Positions 33,123 to 39,765 of a stretch of 39,765 nucleotides of DNA are shown here, piece by piece; within the stretch, counting starts at the first letter, position 1; every line of letters starts with the position of its first letter. The DNA comes from Leptospiraceae bacterium (GTDB lineage Bacteria > Spirochaetota > Leptospiria > Leptospirales > Leptospiraceae). The stretch spans positions 1 to 39,765 of the forward strand of contig JAGOHK010000037.1 in the NCBI GenBank assembly GCA_017996175.1, read 5' to 3'. Below the pieces are notes generated by a model, which was not told the DNA's origin, ran no database searches, and saw only the letters and a program-made list of their open reading frames with translations. A program made the translations under genes and the position numbers.

Positions 33123-34223
33123 TTATTGTGGTGGGAGGGGAGGCGGAACAGAGCCAAAAAGTCCAGCAGTTTCTTGGTTCTCACCTGCTTTTACCCAACT
33201 AGCCATTCCATTTTTCCAAATGAGGCTATCTCGTGTTATCTGCCCATTCGAAATAGCGGTACGTAGTTGATCCATGTTAAACGGACCTTGTTGTTGTCCA
33301 TTCACCGCTACAAAGTAGGCTACGCCACCAGGAATTGGAGGAGGATTTGTATTTTGTTGTTGGTTATTCATCATTCCGCCCATTTGTTGTCCCATACCCA
33401 TACCCATACCAGCACCCATTCCCATTCCCATCATACCACCAGAGCCTTCGTTTTGAGAAGCGTTTAACATCGCGTCACCCATTTTGATCTGGTTGACTTT
33501 GTTTACATCCCTAATCATGGCAGCACCAGTATCGTCGTCTAGGAATTTCTGGAGATTAGCCGGTAGAGAAATATTTTCAATAATGAATTTTGTAATTTCA
33601 AGACCTAATTTGCCAAACTCTTCATTTACGAAACCTTGTATCTTAGCGCCTAATTCCTTGTAATTCCTAGCGACATCTAAAACTGGAATATTCATTTCGG
33701 CTAACGCATCCGTAAACTCACTGACAAGTAAACTACGAAGTTGGTCTTCCACATTTTCAATGTCAAAACTACTAGATGTTCCAGAAACTTCTTTCACTAG
33801 TTTTACTGGATCAGCAACTCGAATCGTATAAGTTCCAAACGCACGCACTTGCACTTGGCGAAATTCAGGATCGCGTAACATGATTGGATTTTTTGTTCCC
33901 CATGTCAGACCAGTATAAAGCTTTGTATTTATAAAATATACTTCAGCTTTGAAGGGGGAGTTTAGACCATACTTCCAACTTTTTAGAGTTGTGAGGATTG
34001 GAATATTTTTTGTAGTGAGTTCATAACGACCTGGTTTAAAAATATCGCCCATCTCCCCTTCATTTACAAAAATCGCAGTCTGTGATTCTCGCACCGTAAG
34101 TTGTGCGCCATTTTTAATTTCGTTTCCGTGACGTTCAAATCTATGCACAAGCCCAGAAAGACTATCATCCGTGTATTCGATGACATCTATAAATTCGCCT
34201 TTCAGTTTATCAAAAATACCCAT
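33123..34223 (-). CDS. SPFH/flotillin-like protein with C-terminal GYF-2 domain (YdjI-like)
   Basis: 366 residues. Residues 1-235 are an SPFH domain of the so-called virion core type (MGIFDKLKGEFIDVIEYTD at the start, then VRAFGTYTIRVADPVKLVK and FIIENISLPANLQKFLDD). Residues 255-295 are a Met/Gly/Gln-rich linker with repeats of MGMG. Residues about 300-352 are a GYF_2 domain (YFVAVNGQQQGPFNMDQL and LIWKNGMASWVKAGE), which binds proline-rich peptides; the protein's own tail is PPPLPPQ. It should assemble as membrane-associated rings or patches. TAAGGAGATAA precedes the ATG. Confidence 0.87.
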   Translation of the reverse strand: MGIFDKLKGEFIDVIEYTDDSLSGLVHRFERHGNEIKNGAQLTVRESQTAIFVNEGEMGDIFKPGRYELTTKNIPILTTLKSWKYGLNSPFKAEVYFINTKLYTGLTWGTKNPIMLRDPEFRQVQVRAFGTYTIRVADPVKLVKEVSGTSSSFDIENVEDQLRSLLVSEFTDALAEMNIPVLDVARNYKELGAKIQGFVNEEFGKLGLEITKFIIENISLPANLQKFLDDDTGAAMIRDVNKVNQIKMGDAMLNASQNEGSGGMMGMGMGAGMGMGMGQQMGGMMNNQQQNTNPPPIPGGVAYFVAVNGQQQGPFNMDQLRTAISNGQITRDSLIWKNGMASWVKAGENQETAGLFGSVPPPLPPQ

Positions 34224-34499
34224 CTTTTATCTCCTTAGAATCAAAATGAATCCAATAGAAGTATACTTATCTCTAACCTAAATTAAGCAATAAAAAAAAG
34301 GATTTTAGAAAAGTTCAATGATTCTGTTTGTAAAAGGATAATCCGCAACGGTTTTGTAAATTCATTTATGTAAAGCTATACCCACAGCTTTGTAGGAAGG
34401 TCGTAAATTCTTGGTTTTGGTCTGGCTTTTTCGATTGTTTGCTAAACTTTCACATGATAATTTCGTGCAAAGTTCTGTAGGTTACGGTGCAACGTCCAA

Positions 34500-34544
34500 G
34501 AACTTTGTAGTTCAAGGTTGGGGGATGTTGGAACTACAAAGTTC
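34500..34544. repeat. Stem-loop with perfect 14-bp arms
   Basis: GAACTTTGTAGTTC and its exact complement GAACTACAAAGTTC flank a G-rich 17-base loop. It lies downstream of neither flanking gene's stop in a terminator-like position for the SPFH gene, but beyond the acyl-CoA dehydrogenase stop (34686) on the minus strand, so it could end that transcript, although no T-run follows. Confidence 0.55.
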
Positions 34545-34548
34545 AGTT

Positions 34549-34597
34549 CAGCTTGAGCAATAAGATGCCGCAACCCTAGTATGTCCAGCTTGAGCAA
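34549..34597. repeat. Two direct copies of CAGCTTGAGCAA
   Basis: Exact 12-base copies begin at 34549 and 34586, 37 bases apart. They follow directly after the stem-loop. The function is unknown; they may be part of a degraded dispersed repeat. Confidence 0.5.
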
Positions 34598-34685
34598 ATA
34601 GACAAACAGCCAACAGCGAGATTTACCAAGAACAAAAAGCTATACATAAGATTCTCAGGAATTAAAGATATTTTTTCGAAAAATT

Positions 34686-35816
34686 TTAGAGCCCAATACT
34701 TCGAGCGATAATTTCTTTCATAATTTCAGTCGTGCCTGCATAAATAGTTTGGACTCTCGCATCCAGATAAGCACGGGCAATTGGATATTCCATCATATAC
34801 CCGTAACCCCCGAAGAACTGGAGGCAATCGTCTGTATGCCGCTTTTGCATTTCGGTCGAATACCATTTTGCCATTGATGCTTCGCTTGTGCTAAGTTCTC
34901 CCGACATAATGGCGTTAACCGCTTGGTCACAAAAAGAACGACAAACTTCTAACTCTGTTTTCATCTCAGCCATTTTAAAACGGATATGCTGAAAGGAACC
35001 GATTTTTTTTCCAAATGCTTCGCGCTCTTTGAGATAACGTAGAGTAATTTCATGAACTGCTGCTGTTGCCTCTGTTGCTCCAACGGCTAATACTAATCTT
35101 TCTTTGGCGAGTTTGGTCATAAGGTAACGAAAGCCCTGTCCTTTTTTGCCGATTAGATTTTCTTTGGGTACTTTTACATCTGTAAAATGCAGTTCGGAAG
35201 TATCTTGTGCTTTGAGACCAATTTTTTCGAGTCGTCTACCTCTTTCAAATCCGGGCATGTCACGCTCAACCATAAGTAAACTCATTGCATCATCACTAGT
35301 CTTAGCGGCTACTATTACGTAATCCGCAAGTTGCCCATTACTGATAAAAGTTTTAGATCCATTTAACAAGAAATGATCTTCTTTTTCGATCGCGGTTGTG
35401 CGAATTGCTTTAAGGTCAGAGCCAGTACCGGGCTCGGTCATGGCTATAGCTAGAATTTTTTCACCAGAAATGCAACCGGGTAACCAACGTTTCTTTTGTT
35501 CTTCATTTCCGTATTCTGTAATGTACGGAGCGATAATGTCATTGTGAAGAGAAATAAAAAAACCGCTATTTCCTACACGAGATGACTCTTCGATGATGAT
35601 AACATTGTATAAAAAATCAGCGCCAGTTCCACCGAATTCTTCTGGGACATCGGGACAAAGTAAACCAGCTTCTCCTGCTCTCCGCCAAATTTCTCTTGGG
35701 ACAATTCCGGCTTTTTCCCATTCTTCGTGAAATGGCTTTACTTCAGTTTCAAAGAATTTACGAGTAGATTCTCTGAAACTGTTATGTTCTTCTGTAAAAG
35801 GTAAAACCCGTTTCAC
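34686..35816 (-). CDS. Acyl-CoA dehydrogenase
   Basis: 376 residues. It has the flavin-binding signatures IAMTEPGTGSDLKAIRTTA and FLLNGSKTFISNGQ, the LQFFGGYGYMMEYPIAR segment, and the catalytic base Glu in IYAGTTEIMKEIIARSIGL near the C-terminus, placing it with medium/long-chain enzymes of fatty-acid beta-oxidation that pass electrons to ETF. The start is GTG, 3 bp after the trxA stop, with no separate promoter, so expression depends on trxA transcription. Chain-length preference cannot be read. Confidence 0.93.
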   Translation of the reverse strand: MKRVLPFTEEHNSFRESTRKFFETEVKPFHEEWEKAGIVPREIWRRAGEAGLLCPDVPEEFGGTGADFLYNVIIIEESSRVGNSGFFISLHNDIIAPYITEYGNEEQKKRWLPGCISGEKILAIAMTEPGTGSDLKAIRTTAIEKEDHFLLNGSKTFISNGQLADYVIVAAKTSDDAMSLLMVERDMPGFERGRRLEKIGLKAQDTSELHFTDVKVPKENLIGKKGQGFRYLMTKLAKERLVLAVGATEATAAVHEITLRYLKEREAFGKKIGSFQHIRFKMAEMKTELEVCRSFCDQAVNAIMSGELSTSEASMAKWYSTEMQKRHTDDCLQFFGGYGYMMEYPIARAYLDARVQTIYAGTTEIMKEIIARSIGL

Positions 35817-35819
35817 GGT

Positions 35820-36134
35820 TTATTGGTGTCTTTCGATGAAGTTTTTGATTTGGTTTTTAGGTAATGCTCCAATTGCTTTATCCACTAACGCACCATCTTT
35901 ATAAAGAAGAAGAGTTGGAATGGATTGAATTCCTAAGTCTTGTGCAGTTCTTTGGTTGTCATCTACATTCAACTTTTTGATAGCCACTTTTCCACCGTAT
36001 TCTTTGGATAATTCCTCAAGAACTGGACCTACCATTCTACAAGGACCACACCATTCAGCCCAACAATCTACTAAAACTAATCCAGAGCCGGTCTCTTGTT
36101 TGTATGTAGAATCTGTAATTTCTGCTAATGCCAT
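35820..36134 (-). CDS. trxA: Thioredoxin
   Basis: 104 residues, one thioredoxin fold. Active site AEWCGPCRM with Cys29 and Cys32, the buried Asp23 nearby, cis-Pro in SIPTLLLYKDG, and the C-terminal helix. It reduces protein disulfides in the cytoplasm using thioredoxin reductase. AAAGGAG precedes the ATG. It is the first gene of a two-gene unit with the acyl-CoA dehydrogenase, and a palindrome lies in its leader. Confidence 0.96.
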   Translation of the reverse strand: MALAEITDSTYKQETGSGLVLVDCWAEWCGPCRMVGPVLEELSKEYGGKVAIKKLNVDDNQRTAQDLGIQSIPTLLLYKDGALVDKAIGALPKNQIKNFIERHQ

Positions 36135-36161
36135 ATATAACTCCTTTTATGCTTCTTTCTA

Positions 36162-36181
36162 TTAGATAGTTAAATATCTAA
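36162..36181. promoter_or_regulatory. Inverted repeat in the trxA leader (candidate operator)
   Basis: TTAGATA and TATCTAA are exact inverted copies six bases apart; an overlapping second pair, ATAGTTA and TAACTAT, shifts by a few bases. Nested AT-rich repeats of this shape are common targets of MarR- or TetR-type regulators. It lies about 30-50 bases upstream of the trxA ATG, downstream of the proposed promoter. Confidence 0.45.
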
Positions 36182-36207
36182 CTATTTCTGTATTTTTTTT
36201 CTAATTC

Positions 36208-36236
36208 AATAGATAATTTTAATCAAAGGTTGTCAA
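36208..36236 (-). promoter_or_regulatory. Candidate promoter of trxA
   Basis: On the minus strand TTGACA (36236-36231) is followed after 17 bases by TCTATT (36213-36208). The -35 box is exact; the -10 box is weak. The palindrome at 36162-36181 would lie in the transcribed leader. Confidence 0.4.
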
Positions 36237-36288
36237 GCTATGTTAAAGAGAAACAAGGAAAGAGGAAAAAATGAGGTGTAAAATCCTA

Positions 36289-37107
36289 TTACTTTTTCTT
36301 TTTCTTCGGGTTGGCTTTATCGTTTTCGATGGTTTCGATTTTATTATTCAGAGATTCGATTAATATCTTTGTTTTATCTAAGTCATCTGTGTTGCCAGTT
36401 ATTTGGAAAATTTTTCGGTTCATTTCAAGCATCGAGACTGATTTTTTCAAATCTGCGGTATCATTTGTGGAAAGGTCAAATTTGGTTCGATACTCTTGGG
36501 CTGTGAAGTTAGCAAGTTCAATAATTAGGTTGTAGTGTTCTCGGCGAACATAATAATAGGGGTTATCAAGGTCATTTTCTCGTTCAAAGGCACGAAAATC
36601 AAAAAAGTTTTTTGCAAGTACGGCTAATTTGAAATAAATTTCAGGCCAGCTCCATCTCCATTTGCTTCCCTGCCCATAGGCATCGATTACGTTTGCTATA
36701 GACTTGCGAAAGCTTTTTAGAAAATGCAATCTTTGGAGAGGGTTTATTTCTGTGATTTTATCTAGAAGTTCGCGGTTTTCATCGAGTCCATTTTCATGAT
36801 CATTTCCTACCACTTTTTCCATTGCGGACAGCACTGCGTAAATCTCTTTTCTGGCATAGTTTAATTGTTCTTCTGCTTTAAGGTTTCGAGTAATTAACGA
36901 CACTTCATTCATACCTACGAAGGTGTTGATTAACTTAATCGAATTTAAAACCAAAGCCATTTGGTAATAAGGATCCATTGCCTTGTTTGTATTTTTCTTC
37001 ATCTGAGCCTTATAAAGACTAACCTCTTTTTTGAGGTCTTCGATATAAGCCTTAAATTCTTTTAGATTCTCAATATAGGCTGCGGTTTGTTCTTTTGTCA
37101 GTGCCAT
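36289..37107 (-). CDS. Helical protein of unknown function
   Basis: 272 residues, soluble, almost wholly helical, with a charged N-terminal coiled coil (YIENLKEFKAYIEDLKKEV) and a Lys-rich end (NPKKKKK). A Trp/Tyr-rich centre (GSKWRWSWPEIYFKL, PYYYVRREHYN) is distinctive. I recognise no family; the composition resembles proteins conserved only in the Leptospira lineage. It stands alone between two non-coding gaps. Confidence 0.7.
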   Translation of the reverse strand: MALTKEQTAAYIENLKEFKAYIEDLKKEVSLYKAQMKKNTNKAMDPYYQMALVLNSIKLINTFVGMNEVSLITRNLKAEEQLNYARKEIYAVLSAMEKVVGNDHENGLDENRELLDKITEINPLQRLHFLKSFRKSIANVIDAYGQGSKWRWSWPEIYFKLAVLAKNFFDFRAFERENDLDNPYYYVRREHYNLIIELANFTAQEYRTKFDLSTNDTADLKKSVSMLEMNRKIFQITGNTDDLDKTKILIESLNNKIETIENDKANPKKKKK

Positions 37108-37201
37108 AGATAGATACTAATTAGAGTATCGACTTTTCGAAATATTTGTTATAGAAATTATTAGAATTGTGAAAAAATTAAAATGGATGAAGGTTGTCAC
37201 G

Positions 37202-37219
37202 GACAGTTTTCAGACGCGC
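37202..37219. repeat. Solitary sequence resembling the insertion-sequence end at 101-119
   Basis: GACAGTTTTCAGACGCGC aligns with gacggcttttcagacacgc at the window start with one gap and about two mismatches, in the same orientation. No transposase frame adjoins it. It may be a leftover terminal repeat or a coincidence of a short motif. Confidence 0.35.
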
Positions 37220-37350
37220 GAGGATTGCGATAGAATAAGACTAAACCAAGACTTTATCAAAAAATGAGGTCGTGTAAAAGTTTTTTTCACCCAAACACAA
37301 CCCCTAGTCAGGAGATAAAATTCGTCCACTTCTAGATTTTGGAGAAGGTT

Positions 37351-37749
37351 TTAATTTGCTACCTTTAGAAAAGTAGTAACTTCTAGAAAAGGAGTATCAA
37401 AAAACTCTTTTGTAATTCTCAAAACTTCTTCTAAGTTTAAGTTTTTAGAAGTAAAAATCTCTACACTTGATTTAGGTTTATCAAAAGAAATATCACCAGC
37501 TATACAGGAATTTTCTACCAATTGAAACATGGAATATTCTTTGGCTTCTATCCTTTGCGCGATGTAGCATTTTCCAGGTTTCTGAATACTAATCACGTCA
37601 CTCAGCATTTTTGCGTAGTGTATAATGGCTGACTCGTCCTTGATGATTTTGCTATCTGAGTGTTCAATTAGAATACTCGTGTGGTTATCCCAACTGCCTT
37701 GGTTATGAATTACTTCTTTTAAATTAGCGATATCTTTCATACTAAACAT
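37351..37749 (-). CDS. Divergent S-adenosylmethionine-decarboxylase-like protein
   Basis: 132 residues. The segment FQLVENSCIAGDISFD followed by SSVEIFTSKNLNLEEVLRI and KEFFDTP has the layout of the SpeD-like family, where the C-terminal strand reads DIFSCK or DIFTCG. The self-processing Ser and usual HTxPE signature are not seen, so decarboxylase activity is doubtful. AAGAGG lies before the ATG (start 37749; a second Met at 37740 is possible). A polyamine-linked or AdoMet-binding role is inference only. Confidence 0.55.
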   Translation of the reverse strand: MFSMKDIANLKEVIHNQGSWDNHTSILIEHSDSKIIKDESAIIHYAKMLSDVISIQKPGKCYIAQRIEAKEYSMFQLVENSCIAGDISFDKPKSSVEIFTSKNLNLEEVLRITKEFFDTPFLEVTTFLKVAN

Positions 37750-37881
37750 ATATAATTACCTCTTAAATTTTAGGGAATCTATGGATTCCATTCTTTCTGA
37801 TGTCTTCTAGAGAATTATTGATTGAATTTGTTACAAAGTATTACAAATTATTCACGAATCCTCTCGATTGAGAAACTGGAT

Positions 37882-38256
37882 TTAAGAACTAGAACTAGGA
37901 GGAGGTAGATTATGTAAGTGGGAATTAAAATAGGAGTTAAAATTGTAAGTAAAATGAGCAGACTTGAAGTAATTCAGGAGAGAATTGGAAAATGGAACTA
38001 CGAAATTAAGAAAATGCAAGTAATCTCGATTCTCATCTCGCTCTAATTGCCTTAAATCCTCTTGTAAATAGATATAAGAGCTGAGATTGTATTCATCCGA
38101 ATACTCAAATGATTTGAAAGAATTTGCACCAGTCTTGGAAAACTTCTGAAATGCCTTGGCTTGAGAGAAAGGGACAATGGATAGAGTAAGTAAAAACGAG
38201 ATAATAAACCCGATTGTCACTAAAAGTCGCATAGATTTTCTGATTCTTACCTTCAT
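37882..38256 (-). CDS. Small secreted or membrane-anchored protein of unknown function
   Basis: About 124 residues from ATG 38256. It begins with a basic n-region (MKVRIRKSMR), a hydrophobic core (LLVTIGFIISFLLTLSIVPF) and SQAKA, a likely signal-peptidase site. The mature part is Phe/Tyr/Asn/Ser-rich and ends PPPSSSS. The frame also opens at 38289, but the proposed promoter places the transcript start inside that extension. No family is recognised. Confidence 0.55.
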   Translation of the reverse strand: MKVRIRKSMRLLVTIGFIISFLLTLSIVPFSQAKAFQKFSKTGANSFKSFEYSDEYNLSSYIYLQEDLRQLERDENRDYLHFLNFVVPFSNSLLNYFKSAHFTYNFNSYFNSHLHNLPPPSSSS

Positions 38257-38273
38257 GTTTCGTCTCTCTGAAA

Positions 38274-38303
38274 ACGATACCTTATTCATTCAACTCATGT
38301 CAA
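38274..38303 (-). promoter_or_regulatory. Candidate promoter for the small secreted-protein gene
   Basis: On the minus strand TTGACA (38303-38298) and TATCGT (38279-38274) are 18 bases apart. The predicted start near 38267 lies after the upstream ATG at 38289 and before ATG 38256, which favours the shorter protein. Confidence 0.4.
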
Positions 38304-38494
38304 GTAATAAGTAAGTCGATAAAACTGTCTTAAATAACCTTGCATCTCCCTTTAGGCTTTTATTCTGATTAAACGATTATTTTTATTTTCCGACAATAAA
38401 AATAACGCTGGCTCGATGTAAGGATTATTTTTTCGCCGAGGTAACGTTAAAAATAATAACTTTCTTTATTTCAAATCCTCTGGAAAATAAAAAT

Positions 38495-39199
38495 ATGAAA
38501 CCATATCGACTTGTACCAATCTTACTCTTGATTCTATTCCTAAGTCCCATTTACGGGGAAGTAGATTTGAATTATAATTATGATTATGAAATGAACGGAG
38601 TAAAAACCAAGTTTTCTGAATGGGTTCCTTACAAACTTCACAAATGGAATCCAAAATTTCTGGAGGATTACTACGAACTCTATGGTCTAAAATTACACTA
38701 CGGCGAAAACGAACTAAGAAAGGATATTTACTTTTTGAAAATTGGTCTAGAAAGTAGATTCCGTCATCCAAATAATTCACTCTGCAAAGTAAAAAATGAA
38801 AGGGAATATCACAAATATAGACTTCTCTTGACCATGCATATTAATTTACAAATCATGCGCGCCTATATGCGAATAGCCTCTCTCTACGACAAACGACATG
38901 TATACTTTCAAAATCTAGATTATGCACACGATCTAAAAAAATCTTTCAAAATTGCAGAAGGATTTTACAAAGAAGCAATTCCTTATTGGAAAAAAGCAGA
39001 GGATCTCGCTAAAAAAGCAAATGAAATAAAGGACGAAATTGACTTAGGAACAATAGAATCAGAACGTTTCGACATTGTAAATGGTAAACTCAACTTCGGA
39101 AATATCATTAACGATCATCTTTCTAAACTCTCTAAAAAACAAGAAACTGTAGAAGAATATTTGAAACAGAATCCGGAAGCCGACAAACCCCCACTATAA
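38495..39199 (+). CDS. Secreted or periplasmic protein of unknown function
   Basis: 234 residues. Residues 1-21 form a signal peptide (VPILLLILFLSPIYG, cleavage before EVDL). The mature protein is charged and rich in Tyr and Lys, with a helical, coiled-coil-like second half (FYKEAIPYWKKAEDLAKKA, then NDHLSKLSKKQETVEEYL). I recognise no family. GGAAAAT lies about 7 bases before the ATG. It converges on the last gene of the window, with a small hairpin between them. Confidence 0.72.
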   Translation: MKPYRLVPILLLILFLSPIYGEVDLNYNYDYEMNGVKTKFSEWVPYKLHKWNPKFLEDYYELYGLKLHYGENELRKDIYFLKIGLESRFRHPNNSLCKVKNEREYHKYRLLLTMHINLQIMRAYMRIASLYDKRHVYFQNLDYAHDLKKSFKIAEGFYKEAIPYWKKAEDLAKKANEIKDEIDLGTIESERFDIVNGKLNFGNIINDHLSKLSKKQETVEEYLKQNPEADKPPL

Positions 39200-39200
39200 G

Positions 39201-39218
39201 GTTTGCCTCTGTGGCAAA
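39201..39218. terminator. Short hairpin between convergent genes
   Basis: GTTTGCC and GGCAAAT pair over a five-base loop just after the stop of the secreted-protein gene. No clear T-run follows on the plus strand, so it is a weak terminator at best, but it is the only structure between the two stop codons and could serve both. Confidence 0.35.
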
Positions 39219-39223
39219 TCGTT

Positions 39224-39661
39224 CTAATTCTCAGGATGTAAAAATCTTATAGAGCTAATGATATTTGTGAGCATAATGGATAATTCTTTATCTGGTCGTT
39301 CGTCGCTATTGTAAGTGCATACAATCAACTTGGATCCAAAAGAAATCATGTATACTAGCCAGAATCTTTCTTCAGAAATAAATTCGCAGGCTTTTATTTC
39401 GCTGCCTAAATTATTTTTGAAACTGGCGATACATTCTTCATCGTATTCAATTTTATGAATTGTTAAAAATCGCGCTAGTTCTTCAGAGAGATTATAGTTT
39501 CCTAGCTTATTTTCAAAGGCAGAAACTTGTAAGGCTCCAGCTCCATCGGGATCAAAAAAAGCCGGAATTTCTTCAATGACTTCTACTTCCCAATGCTCCG
39601 GGAATGCAAGCATGTACCAGCCATTTGGAGAGCGATACGGTTGATAACTTAAATCATTCAT
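39224..39661 (-). CDS. Small protein with a PsbP/DcrB-like fold (DUF3805-like)
   Basis: 145 residues, cytoplasmic by sequence. The N-terminal GWYMLAFPEHWEVEVIEE and FFDPDGAGALQVSAFE, a helical middle and the C-terminal SDERPDKELSIMLTNIISSI match the small alpha/beta proteins of the DUF3805/DcrB group, which often sit beside unrelated genes with no known activity. It has no signal peptide. The start ATG is followed upstream by AT-rich sequence, and no strong ribosome site is seen. Confidence 0.65.
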   Translation of the reverse strand: MNDLSYQPYRSPNGWYMLAFPEHWEVEVIEEIPAFFDPDGAGALQVSAFENKLGNYNLSEELARFLTIHKIEYDEECIASFKNNLGSEIKACEFISEERFWLVYMISFGSKLIVCTYNSDERPDKELSIMLTNIISSIRFLHPEN

Positions 39662-39765
39662 ACAATATTTTCTTTACTTGACAATGTTAGCAACACAAAA
39701 TCTTTAAAATATGTGAATCAAAAAAAAACAAAAACAAAAAAATTTTTTTTCTTAGTTACAATTTT
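39662..39765. other. AT-rich non-coding end of the window
   Basis: About 104 bases with an A-tract and T-tract (39721-39752) that could bend DNA. TTGACA at 39678 on the plus strand may be a -35 box for a gene beyond the window; no matching -10 box at 16-18 bases was found. Confidence 0.4.

Larger units (their letters stand above)
34224..34685. other. Intergenic region with stem-loop and short direct repeats
   Basis: About 460 bp with no gene. It holds the 14-bp-arm stem-loop at 34500-34544 and two copies of CAGCTTGAGCAA (34549-34560 and 34586-34597), plus several GCTTTGTAG/AGTTCTGTAG-like words. The mixture suggests remains of dispersed repeats. The SPFH promoter is expected near its right-hand start at 34230-34330 on the minus strand, but no clear box pair was found. 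Confidence 0.6.

Noticed and set aside
34549..34597. Possible CRISPR-like repeats
   Set aside because: Only two 12-base copies, no regular spacing and no cas genes.
38466..38780. 104-codon minus-strand frame
   Set aside because: It lies across the signal-peptide start of the secreted-protein gene, which has a better ribosome site and codon pattern.

Overview
The window reads as a chromosomal segment of a low-GC spirochaete of the order Leptospirales, most likely Leptospiraceae. This rests on the gene content, not on a database match: spirochaete-style lipoboxes (short n-region, then Cys around residue 18-20), the order hrcA-grpE-dnaK-dnaJ under a CIRCE operator, a large set of PAS histidine kinases, SpoIIE-type phosphatases and kinase-AAA proteins, and a GnnA-like oxidoreductase of the type used for diamino-sugar lipid A. 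No rRNA, tRNA or CRISPR array was seen.

Layout. 1-120: right end of an insertion sequence (transposase C-terminus plus terminal repeat) that cuts a Ser/Thr kinase-AAA ATPase gene (121-2190). 2275-10545: SpoIID/LytB lipoprotein, alpha/beta hydrolase, SpoIIE phosphatase with TPRs, polytopic membrane protein, cyclic-nucleotide-gated K+ channel and stand-alone CoaB. 10624-14848: MFS transporter, Mrp/ApbC P-loop protein, then the pair ppnP-mtnA (nucleoside phosphorolysis and methionine salvage). 14849-16890: an accessory-looking island with a 111-bp hairpin element, further stem-loops and a two-gene unit coding for an unknown protein and a soluble zincin-type metalloprotease. 16930-21925: a tightly packed four-gene phosphorelay on the minus strand. 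22039-28405: the heat-shock operon hrcA-grpE-dnaK-dnaJ, continuing with overlaps or minimal gaps into an oxidoreductase and a YqgE/AlgH protein. 28521-31952: lipoprotein, HAD phosphatase, small unknown protein, and a REC-GGDEF-EAL c-di-GMP phosphodiesterase. 31980-34223: a zinc-ribbon membrane protein and an SPFH-GYF protein, resembling the Bacillus YdjG/YdjI membrane-stress pair. 34686-36134: thioredoxin and acyl-CoA dehydrogenase, 3 bp apart. 36289-39661: lineage-type hypothetical proteins, including a divergent AdoMet-decarboxylase-like one.

How the genes work together. Much of the window is sensing and envelope biology: two kinases and two receiver proteins form one phosphorelay; a PP2C-type phosphatase and an EAL phosphodiesterase provide other output routes; the cyclic-nucleotide-gated channel, the SPFH pair and the lipoproteins act at the membrane. 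The chaperone operon is controlled by HrcA at CIRCE and has two perfect hairpins between hrcA and grpE that probably set relative expression.

The strongest candidates for something undescribed are the metalloprotease pair at 15179-16890, the SPFH-GYF/zinc-ribbon pair, the nearly leaderless promoter overlapped by a palindrome at 6563-6600, and several dispersed hairpin elements. All functional statements come from motif reading without database searches.
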